A DNA stretch of 12,223 bases from Chloroflexota bacterium (GTDB taxonomy: Bacteria; Chloroflexota; UBA6077; CF-72): NCBI GenBank assembly GCA_019242065.1, contig JAFAWJ010000302.1, positions 1 to 12,223 of the forward strand. Direction: 5' to 3'. Numbering within the stretch: the first letter of the stretch is position 1; each line of letters starts with the position of its first letter. This document shows, in pieces, positions 5,915 to 12,223 of this stretch. The translations under genes and the position numbers were made by a program. The notes beneath the pieces are model-generated. The model ran no database searches. It had not been told where the DNA came from and worked only from the letters and a program-made list of their open reading frames with translations.

Positions 5915-7117
5915 TTAGCTTCCACTCGTCTTTTGCAGCGCTTGCAGCAGCAGCTCCAGCTCGCTGGCTTGCCACCCCTGAAACGTCTGCGCGCCGAGCG
6001 GCATCGTCTCGGAAACACCCACGATCGGAATACCGTTCTGCTGCGCCATCGCCTTGAGCTGCTCCGTCAGGTTCGTGACGGTCTGCGTGTTGTAGACCAG
6101 CACCTTAATCTGATGGTTCTGGATCTGATCCTGGAACGTGGCCACGTCGCGCACCGACGGATCGTTGCCTTCGGCCACAGCCTCCATAAATTCAGGCGGA
6201 GAGACCAGGTTCAGGCCGAGCGTGTAGGCCATATCCACGAAAATGGACTCCGTAGCACCGACCGGCGTGCCGCTATGCTGCGACGAGATCTGGTTGATCA
6301 GGTTGTGATACGCGCCGAAGTCCTGATCGAGCGCGGCGGACTGCGCGTCGTAGTAGGTCGAGGCGCCGGGGTTCAGTTGCTTCAGCTGAGCCAGAATCGC
6401 CGCCCGAATCTGGTCGACGTAACCCGCGCTGTACCAGACATGCGGATTGGCGCCGACTTGCAGGCCGAGCACGTCGCCCGCTTTGACGAGCGCCGGTTGC
6501 GTCGGCAGCGTGGCCATGATCTTGTCGGAAAAGTCGTCGTAGCCCAAACCGTCCTCGATCACGAGCTGGGCGCCCTGGTACGACCGCGCGTCAGCCGCCG
6601 TTGGCTGGAACTCGTGTGGATCGGCGTCCGGGTCCGACAGAATCGTCGTGGTATTGACGCACTGGCCGCCGATCTCGTTGACCAGGCTGGCGTAAAAGTT
6701 CTCCACCGCCAGGACGGATACCGGCGTGGTGGGGCACGCGCCGTTGATCTGTGGTCCAGGCTGACCGACCAGTGGGAAGCCGTCGCCGTCGAACTCGAAC
6801 GGGAATCGCTCGTTGACGTTGCGGACCTGGACCTGACCATTCGGATCCAGCACCCAGGTGTGCGTGCCGTCGCTGAAGGACACCACGCCGTCCACGGCGT
6901 GATACACGAGGCGCCCGTTGGTCGTAGGTTGGATAGCTTCGCCGAGCTCGGTGCTCGAGGTGCCGGCGCCCTGGCAGGTGCCGACCCGATCGGGGATCTG
7001 GGCCTGGAGCTGCGCGAAGCCGCCGCTGAGCTGGCAGGTGCTCTGGGCGAAGGCGGGCGCGGCGTGGGCCAGGCCGAGGCTGAGGACAAGAAAAAGAGCG
7101 GGGCCGAGGCGTTGCAC
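5915..7117 (-). CDS. ZnuA-like zinc/manganese ABC-transporter binding protein with extra N-terminal domain
   Basis: About 400 residues. A cluster A-I metal-binding receptor, which captures Zn(II) or Mn(II) outside the cell for an ABC permease. From GTG 7117: signal peptide 1-24 (cleavage AFA-Q), an extra domain at about 30-112 (GGFAQLQAQIPDRVGTC, QPTTNGRLVY, DGTHTWVLDPNG, NERFPFEFD), then the receptor domain from about 132. Ligand candidates: His168 in DADPHEFQPT, His226 in NPHVW, Glu290 in GATESIF in place of the classical third His, and an acidic residue in GVSETMP. EFMEAVAEGNDPS and KVLVYNTQTVTNLTEQL are hallmarks of the Glu-type subfamily. No His-rich loop is present. Start: GTG 7117 has AAAGGA 7 nt upstream and begins a clean signal peptide; the ATG at 7159 would add 14 charged residues. 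znuB/znuC partners are not in the window, so a remote or shared permease is implied. The extra domain occurs, as I recall, in Chloroflexota secreted proteins; its role is unknown. Confidence 0.88.
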   Translation of the reverse strand: MQRLGPALFLVLSLGLAHAAPAFAQSTCQLSGGFAQLQAQIPDRVGTCQGAGTSSTELGEAIQPTTNGRLVYHAVDGVVSFSDGTHTWVLDPNGQVQVRNVNERFPFEFDGDGFPLVGQPGPQINGACPTTPVSVLAVENFYASLVNEIGGQCVNTTTILSDPDADPHEFQPTAADARSYQGAQLVIEDGLGYDDFSDKIMATLPTQPALVKAGDVLGLQVGANPHVWYSAGYVDQIRAAILAQLKQLNPGASTYYDAQSAALDQDFGAYHNLINQISSQHSGTPVGATESIFVDMAYTLGLNLVSPPEFMEAVAEGNDPSVRDVATFQDQIQNHQIKVLVYNTQTVTNLTEQLKAMAQQNGIPIVGVSETMPLGAQTFQGWQASELELLLQALQKTSGS

Positions 7118-7149
7118 GGGAAAATCCTTTCGGGGTCGTCTATTACGAC

Positions 7150-7162
7150 GAGATGTCATCTC
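7150..7162 (-). promoter_or_regulatory. Candidate operator of the metal-binding-protein gene
   Basis: GAGATG-T-CATCTC is a perfect 6-1-6 palindrome 33-45 bp upstream of the preferred GTG start. Position and size suit a dimeric metal-responsive repressor (Zur/DtxR type), but the sequence is not a Zur box I recognise. It overlaps the alternative ATG at 7159. No good -35/-10 pair could be fixed around it. Confidence 0.35.
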
Positions 7163-7352
7163 ATCTAGTAGGGTGCAGGATCCGCCCTCGGGGTGTCAAC
7201 TGCCACCCGACCCCCGCCTCACGCGGTCCACCTGAGGCGCCACGTCATGCCGCTGCATCCCTGACGTGTGCGGGCCAGAGCCAGCTAGCCGCCCGTCTAG
7301 CCCGGGTGGTTTCCAGCGTCGTGGTCCGATAAGTTGGCCACTGTCGAAACTT

Positions 7353-10010
7353 CTAGTCCATGGGTTGCGCGTCATAGTCCAGGTGGACAATCGGCACGCC
7401 GAGCTCCTCCAGGCTCGCCGCGATCACCGCTCGATCCCCCACCACCACCACCGAAAGCTGCTCCGGATGCACATGCTCCTCCGCCACCCGACGGACGTCA
7501 TCCAGGCCGATGGCGTGCAGCCTGGCAACCTGCCCCGCAAAGTAATCATCCGGCAGCCCGAAGTGAACGAGGTCAATGAGTCGCCCCGAGATCTGATCCA
7601 CCGTCTCGAACGTCGGCGGATAGCCGCGGATGAGCGCGAGCCGCGCTCGCTCGAACTCTTCCTGACTGAGCGGCCGCTCGCGCAGCCCGCGGAACTCGCG
7701 AAACGTCTCGGCGAGCGCGTCGCGCGTGACCGCGGTATGCACCGCGCCACCGACGACGAAGCTCGAGCAGCCGAGGCGCCAGTCAAACCGCGAGCGGTAG
7801 CCGTACGTGTAGCCCTTCTCCACGCGCAACGTGGTGTTGAGTCGTGAGGTGAACTGCCCGCCAAATGCCATGTTCATGACCTGGAGCGGCAGAAAATCCG
7901 GATGCAGCCGAGACACCGCCAGTTGGCGGACGGCGACGACCGACTGCGCGGCACCGGGCTTGTCCACCAGGTAGATGGTCGTCTCCCGCGGCGCGGGATC
8001 GACCACCGTCGCGGGACTCGGATCAGCGGGACTCCACGTCCCGATGGCCGCATCCAGAGCGCGAGCAGCGGACTGCGCATCCACGTCGCCGACGATCACC
8101 ACGGTCGGACGCGAGCGGACCACGCTGCGCTCGTGATAGCCGACCAGTTCGGCGCGCGTGATGGCCCCGATCGACTCCACGCGGCCGGCGGCTGGATGCC
8201 CATAGGCGGAATCGCGCCCGTAGAGCGTTTCGGTGCCGACCCGGTCCGCAATGGCGTTCGGGTCGTCGCGCAGGCGTCGCAGGTCCGTCAGGCGCTCGCG
8301 GCGAATGCGCTCCACCTCGCGGTCGACAAAGGTCGGATTGGCAAGCACATCCACCAGCAGGTCGAGCGCAGCGGGCCAGTGCGATGTCAGCACGCTGGTG
8401 CTGCCAGTCGTGTACTCGCGGTGAGCGCTGACATTCAGACGGGCGGCGATAAAGTCGCTCGCGTCCGCGATCTCGGCGCTCGAGCGCGTGCGCGTGCCTT
8501 CGATATACAGGCGGGTAGCCAGTGACGCCAGACCTGGCGCCGTTAGCGGATCTGTGAGCGCTCCGCCCGGGAGGTGGACCGCCGTGGCGACCACCGGCAC
8601 CTCGCGCTTTTCCACCACTAGCACGTCGATCCGGTTGGCCAACTGGAGGCGCTGCGGCGTAGGTGGGTGGAACTCGCGCGTCCGGTTCGGACCCGGCTGA
8701 CGCGTACGATCTACGGAGCTGGGCTCCGGCGCCGTGTGCTCCAGTGGCGCGATGACCAGTCGGACGCGATCGGCGCCGAGCCACCTGCGCGCCACGCGCT
8801 GGACGTCGAGCGGAGTAACCGCTCGGTAGCGCTCGAAGTCACTGTTCAGCCGGCCCGGGTCGCCGGCGAAGACGTTGAAGTAATTGAGCAGATTGGCGCG
8901 GCCCTGGAAGCCGCCAAGCTGCTCCAGTTGATGCACGTATTGGGCTTCCAGCCGGTTGAGGACGCGTTCCAGTTCGTCGGCGCGCGGTGGCTCGTCCTGC
9001 ACTCGCGCGAGGTCCGCCAGCAGTGCCCGTTCGACCTCCTCGACGGTCGAGCCCGACGCGACTGTGGCATCCAGAGTGATCTGGCCGGCGATCTCCATCG
9101 CGCTGTAGCTGGCCGCCACGCTGCGGGCAATCTCGTCCTGGTACACGAGGGCACGGTACAGACGTGAGCTGCGGCCCTCGCCGAGGATCGAGACCAGCAC
9201 GTCGAGTGGCGCTTCGTCGGCGTCGAAGCGCGGTGGCCCGGCCCAGGTCAGGTACAGGCGGTGCAACTGGACACGGTCGATCATGGCCAGGCGGACCTCG
9301 CCGTCGACCCGCGGGATCCAGCGTTGCAGGCGTGGGACCGGCGGCGCCGGCGGCAGGTCGCCGAAGTACAACTGGACGAGTCGGCGCGTCTCGTCGACGT
9401 CGATGTCGCCGGCGATGGCGAGGCTGGCGTTGTTCGGCGCGTAAAAGCGTCGAAAGAACTCTTTCACTTCGTCGATCGAGGCCGCATCCAGGTGCGCCTG
9501 GGAGCCTATGGTCTGCCAGTGGTAGGGGTGCTGCGGCGGAAACAGCGCCTTGCGAATCTCCTGGCCGGCAAGTCCGTACGGTCGGTTTTCGTAACTCTGG
9601 CGCCGTTCGTTCTTGACGACCTCACGCTCGACGGCGAAGCCGTCTTCGTCGAGCGCCTCCAGCAGGAACCCCATGCGGTCCGATTCGAGCCACAGGGCCA
9701 GTTCGAGGTACTCGGCGGGGACGTTTTCGTAGTAATTCGTCCGATCCACGCTGGTGGAGCCGTTGACGTTGGCGCCCAGCTCCTGGAGCGGCAGAAAATA
9801 GCCGCGGTTGTGGTGCTTCGAGCCACGGAACATGATGTGCTCGAACAGGTGGGCGAAGCCGGTGCGCCGCGGGTCTTCGTTTTGCGAGCCCACGTGGTAC
9901 CAGATGTTGACGGCGGCGACGGGGAGGGAGTGGTCCTCGTGGAGGATCACGTCGAGGCCGTTGCTCAACGTGTAATTGGTAAAGCGAATGCTGCTGGGGC
10001 CAATAGCCAT
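7353..10010 (-). CDS. M16 family zinc metallopeptidase, full-length two-half form
   Basis: An 885-residue peptidase of the pitrilysin/insulinase group that cleaves peptides inside a clam-shell chamber. The active half is N-terminal: SNGLDVILHEDHSLPVAAVN, then HLFEH at 54-58. Glu135 in VVKNERRQSYEN gives exactly HxxEH-X76-E, with His54 and His58 binding zinc, Glu57 as base and Glu135 as third ligand. GANVNGSTSVDRTNYYENVP follows the helix. The second half starts near residue 455 (RIDVLVVEKREVPVVA) and has no HxxEH (PGGALTDPLTAPGLASLATRL), as expected for the non-catalytic half. Both halves are fused, where many bacteria use two subunits. No signal peptide is visible, so a cytoplasmic location is inferred. 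An in-frame TGA 21 nt upstream makes ATG 10010 the first possible start; no clear ribosome binding site precedes it. The 5' end overlaps by 46 bp the frame of a decayed upstream gene. Confidence 0.93.
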   Translation of the reverse strand: MAIGPSSIRFTNYTLSNGLDVILHEDHSLPVAAVNIWYHVGSQNEDPRRTGFAHLFEHIMFRGSKHHNRGYFLPLQELGANVNGSTSVDRTNYYENVPAEYLELALWLESDRMGFLLEALDEDGFAVEREVVKNERRQSYENRPYGLAGQEIRKALFPPQHPYHWQTIGSQAHLDAASIDEVKEFFRRFYAPNNASLAIAGDIDVDETRRLVQLYFGDLPPAPPVPRLQRWIPRVDGEVRLAMIDRVQLHRLYLTWAGPPRFDADEAPLDVLVSILGEGRSSRLYRALVYQDEIARSVAASYSAMEIAGQITLDATVASGSTVEEVERALLADLARVQDEPPRADELERVLNRLEAQYVHQLEQLGGFQGRANLLNYFNVFAGDPGRLNSDFERYRAVTPLDVQRVARRWLGADRVRLVIAPLEHTAPEPSSVDRTRQPGPNRTREFHPPTPQRLQLANRIDVLVVEKREVPVVATAVHLPGGALTDPLTAPGLASLATRLYIEGTRTRSSAEIADASDFIAARLNVSAHREYTTGSTSVLTSHWPAALDLLVDVLANPTFVDREVERIRRERLTDLRRLRDDPNAIADRVGTETLYGRDSAYGHPAAGRVESIGAITRAELVGYHERSVVRSRPTVVIVGDVDAQSAARALDAAIGTWSPADPSPATVVDPAPRETTIYLVDKPGAAQSVVAVRQLAVSRLHPDFLPLQVMNMAFGGQFTSRLNTTLRVEKGYTYGYRSRFDWRLGCSSFVVGGAVHTAVTRDALAETFREFRGLRERPLSQEEFERARLALIRGYPPTFETVDQISGRLIDLVHFGLPDDYFAGQVARLHAIGLDDVRRVAEEHVHPEQLSVVVVGDRAVIAASLEELGVPIVHLDYDAQPMD

Positions 10011-10330
10011 CGGTGGCTGTAGTATCGCTCAGCGGCGCCCAGGAAGATGTCGCTCGTGCTGATCGGCGTCGAATCAAGATCCGCCTCGCCCGTCAACACC
10101 GTGCCGCCCTCGATGTCGACGTTGACACCGTCGATGCCGTCATGCGTGTGGTGGCAGGTGACCAGGTCATGCCCGTAGTTTTCCAGATAGTTCTGGTCAT
10201 CGGATTCCAGGCGAACCCGGCTCAGGTTGGTAAAGGTGCCATCGGTATGGAAGCGGGCCGAGAAGATGTGCTCGGCGCCAGGGCGGTGAGGTCGCACGTG
10301 CAGGCCGTCGTCGTCGTGCCAGAGGTAGTA
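9965..10330 (-). pseudogene. Decayed paralogue of the secreted His/Asp-rich protein
   Basis: The frame reads YYLWHDDDGLHVRPHRPGAEH, then FHTDGTFTNLSRVRLESDDQ, THDGIDGVNV and DIFLG, aligning almost end to end with the mature part of the protein at 5325-5810. No signal peptide exists: the frame is closed by TAA at 10384-10382, and no ATG, GTG or TTG lies between that stop and YYLWH. The first usable start, GTG 10297, falls inside the conserved motif. The C-terminus also departs from the paralogue after IFLG and runs into the first 46 bp of the M16 gene before stopping at 9965. Loss at both ends indicates a gene ruin. A short cytoplasmic product from GTG 10297 (110 residues) cannot be excluded. 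Confidence 0.72.
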
Positions 10331-10340
10331 CGTTCTGCTA

Positions 10341-10364
10341 ACAAAAGTTCGAGGTAAAAGCTCG
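10341..10364 (-). terminator. Weak candidate terminator downstream of the copper chaperone gene
   Basis: On the minus strand CGAG (10364-10361), loop CTTTTAC, then CTCG (10353-10350), followed by AACTTTTGT. The four-pair stem is short, but it sits in an AT-richer patch (about 10325-10385) downstream of the copA-copZ pair. A marginal call. Confidence 0.25.
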
Positions 10365-10437
10365 TAGAAAAGACGTAGTTGTTATGACACAAGTACTCGA
10401 AGGTACGCAGGGGTGAGGATGTGGCTCGCGCCGACAA

Positions 10438-10653
10438 TCAGGCAATCGACTCCACGGGATAGTCCTCCTCCTGGAGGACGTTCTTCATCGCATCCACGCT
10501 GACTTGCGCCTCGTCGTACTCCACGCGGACCTGCTTTCCGGGAATATCGACATTCACCGTGCGCACGCCAGAAATCGGCGTCAGCGCGTTGGTGATCGTC
10601 CGCTCGCAGTGCTCGCAGGAAATATCGGGAACGTTCAGAACAGTACTTGCCAT
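10438..10653 (-). CDS. copZ: CopZ-like copper chaperone (single HMA domain)
   Basis: 71 residues forming one heavy-metal-associated domain: a ferredoxin-like fold that carries Cu(I) in the cytoplasm and hands it to a P1B ATPase. The metal loop is DISCEHCERTITNAL with the CxxC pair at residues 12 and 15; the common variant is GMxCxHC, and here Asp-Ile-Ser precedes the first Cys. GVRTVNVDIPGKQVRVEYD and VLQEEDYPVES supply the remaining strands and the last helix. Start ATG 10653 gives the normal length. AAGGAG lies 15 nt upstream, and an in-frame TTG at 10665 lies only 3 nt after the same site, so four more residues are possible. The start lies 44 bp downstream of the ATPase stop on the same strand, consistent with a copA-copZ operon. 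Confidence 0.92.
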   Translation of the reverse strand: MASTVLNVPDISCEHCERTITNALTPISGVRTVNVDIPGKQVRVEYDEAQVSVDAMKNVLQEEDYPVESIA

Positions 10654-10697
10654 GAGAGATTTCAAGAACTCCTTCTTCAGTACAGCTGAGAAATGAA

Positions 10698-12223
10698 TTA
10701 GCCGACGGTGATGCCGCCGCGTGCCAGCACGAGCGCCGCGGCGCCAATCGCCAGCGCTACCAGCGCAATGCCGACCAGGTAGGCGTATTCGCGGACAAGT
10801 TCACCCCGCGACGGATGCAGGATCGCCTGCGCGCTGGCCGGCCGCGTGAACCCACGCAACCGGAGGGCGTTGCTCACCACGCTGACGCTCGACATGGCCA
10901 TCGCCGCCGCGGCCAGGACCGGACTCAGCAGTACGCCAAACACTGGATACAGCACACCCATCGCCACCGGAATCAGGACGATGTTGTAGGCAAATGCCCA
11001 GAACAGCCCCTGCTTGATGACCGACACCGTGCGGCGTGACAGTGCGATCGCCGTTACGATGCTGCGCAGGTCGCTGCCAATCAAGGTGACATCCGACGCG
11101 GCCATCGCGATGTCGGTGCCACTGCCGATCGCGACGCCGAGGTCGGCCTGCGCCAGCGCCGGCGCGTCGTTGATGCCGTCGCCGACCATCGCGACCACGC
11201 GGCCGTCCGTCTGGAGCGCCTGGACTCTGGCGGCCTTCTGGTCAGGCAGGACCTCGGCCAGCACCTGCTGGATGCCGGCTTGCTCGGCGATGGCCTCCGC
11301 GGTGGCGCGGTTGTCGCCGGTCAGCATCCACACGTCGAGTCCGAGCGCCGCGAGCTGCTCGACGGCCTCGCGCGATTCAGGACGCAGCGTGTCGGCGACC
11401 GCGATCAAACCCGCCACCCGATCGCCAACAGCGACAAACATCGGCGTCCCTCCCCCGCGGGCGATCGCCGCCGCGCTGTCCGCCAGGCCGTCGAGGGTGA
11501 TGCGGTAGTCGCTCAGCAGGGCGCGTGTCCCCACCAGGATTTCGTGGCCATCCACCTGGGCCTGAATCCCCTTGCCAGCAATCGCCTGGAAGTGCGGGGC
11601 CGCCGGTAGCTCCAGACCCAGCGCCCGCGCGCGGCTGACGATCGCCTCGCCCAGCGGGTGCTCGGAGCCGACTTCAGCCGCCGCGGCCAGTCGCAGCACC
11701 TCGTCCTCGGCGATGCCACTGCTGGCCAGCACACGACTCACAGCCGGTTTGCCGCGCGTCAGCGTGCCCGTCTTGTCGAGCACGATGGTATTCACGCGGC
11801 GTGCGCCCTCGAGCGCCTCGCCGCCACGAATCAGAATCCCGTACTCCGCGGCCTTGCCGGTGCCGACCATGATCGCCGTCGGCGTCGCCAGACCCAGCGC
11901 ACACGGGCAGGCAATGATCAGAACCGAAATCGCGGCCTGCAGCGCGAGCGTCAGTCGCGGCTCTGGACCCTGATACGCGACCATCCAGCCAAAGAAGGTC
12001 AGCGCGGACAGCGCCAGGACGGCTGGCACGAACACTTCCGAAATGCGGTCGGCAAGACGCTGCATCGGGGCTTTGGAGCCCTGCGCCTGCTCGACGAGTC
12101 GCACGATCTGCGCAAGCGTCGTGTCCGAGCCGACGCGGGTGGCTTTGAAGATAAAGCTGCCGGTGGTGTTGAGCGTGGCGCCAATCACCACGTCGCCCGG
12201 ACCCTTGTCAACCGGCAGGCTTT
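10698..12223 (-). CDS. copA: CopA-type Cu(I)-translocating P1B ATPase (5' part outside window)
   Basis: The C-terminal 508 or so residues of a copper-exporting P-type ATPase; the frame is open through the right edge, where it begins with SLPVDKG, the end of the actuator-domain motif. In order: two membrane helices with CPC in [18 protein letters not shown] (ion path), DKTGTLT (phosphorylated Asp), SEHPLGEAI (HP motif of the nucleotide domain), MLTGDN, and [20 protein letters not shown] (hinge). The final helices carry FAYNIVLIP and [15 protein letters not shown]; the YN and MxxSS residues mark the Cu(I)/Ag(I) group P1B-1. An additional hydrophobic segment after residue 470 of the visible part ([23 protein letters not shown]) is beyond the usual last helix. 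N-terminal HMA domain(s) and the first helices lie outside the window. It sits in the cytoplasmic membrane and pumps Cu(I) out of the cytosol; the adjacent chaperone gene supports copper as substrate. Confidence 0.95.
   Translation of the reverse strand, partial: SLPVDKGPGDVVIGATLNTTGSFIFKATRVGSDTTLAQIVRLVEQAQGSKAPMQRLADRISEVFVPAVLALSALTFFGWMVAYQGPEPRLTLALQAAISVLIIACPCALGLATPTAIMVGTGKAAEYGILIRGGEALEGARRVNTIVLDKTGTLTRGKPAVSRVLASSGIAEDEVLRLAAAAEVGSEHPLGEAIVSRARALGLELPAAPHFQAIAGKGIQAQVDGHEILVGTRALLSDYRITLDGLADSAAAIARGGGTPMFVAVGDRVAGLIAVADTLRPESREAVEQLAALGLDVWMLTGDNRATAEAIAEQAGIQQVLAEVLPDQKAARVQALQTDGRVVAMVGDGINDAPALAQADLGVAIGSGTDIAMAASDVTLIGSDLRSIVTAIALSRRTVSVIKQGLFWAFAYNIVLIPVAMGVLYPVFGVLLSPVLAAAAMAMSSVSVVSNALRLRGFTRPASAQAILHPSRGELVREYAYLVGIALVALAIGAAALVLARGGITVG

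Noticed and set aside
5933..7168. A 411-codon plus-strand frame opposite the ZnuA-like gene
   Set aside because: Low-complexity Arg/Val-rich translation without motifs; the minus strand has signal peptide, metal ligands, ribosome binding site and terminator.

Overview
The window is GC-rich DNA with a bacterial layout. It most resembles Chloroflexota (Thermomicrobia-like) or a neighbouring high-GC phylum. The pointers are a Tat-type lipoprotein solute-binding protein with a long Ala/Pro/Ser/Thr linker, an ECF41-type sigma factor, a glutamic (G1) peptidase, and a secreted domain on the zinc-binding protein that I associate with Chloroflexota. This placement is inference from protein style; no rRNA or tRNA is present.

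Layout, left to right. (1) 1-803, minus: an ECF41-type sigma factor with a fused SnoaL-like domain, cut by the window edge, preceded by what looks like its own autoregulatory promoter (822-848). (2) 926-1234: four tandem 75-78 bp repeats with palindromic cores, starting a few bases past the stop codon of (3) an LplA-like sugar-type solute-binding lipoprotein (1242-3047, minus). No permease genes are visible beside it, and a hairpin or operator-like palindrome (3061-3085) sits just upstream of its ribosome binding site. (4) A nitroreductase (3212-3850, minus) is transcribed divergently from (5) a membrane-anchored G1 glutamic peptidase (3872-4750, plus). (6) 4760-5227 is a wrecked GNAT/acyl-CoA-ligase (Pat-type) gene that keeps only the two ends of the ancestral protein. 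(7) 5325-5810, plus, encodes a small secreted His/Asp-rich protein of unknown function. It converges on (8) a ZnuA-like metal-binding protein (5915-7117, minus) that carries an extra N-terminal domain; a hairpin terminator between them may serve both. (9) A full-length two-half M16 zinc peptidase (7353-10010, minus). (10) A decayed paralogue of gene 7 (about 9965-10330, minus) overlaps the 5' end of the M16 gene. (11) A copper pair: a CopZ-like chaperone (10438-10653) lies downstream of a CopA-type P1B ATPase (10698-window end, 5' part outside), both on minus.

How they fit together. The copper pair is a clear functional unit: a cytoplasmic chaperone and its export pump. Most other genes face outward (lipoprotein receptor, surface peptidase, secreted protein, metal-binding receptor), so this is a cell-envelope and metal-handling neighbourhood made of short independent transcription units. 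Two gene ruins (items 6 and 10) and the repeat array show that it has been rearranged. No phage, IS, CRISPR or defence system is visible.
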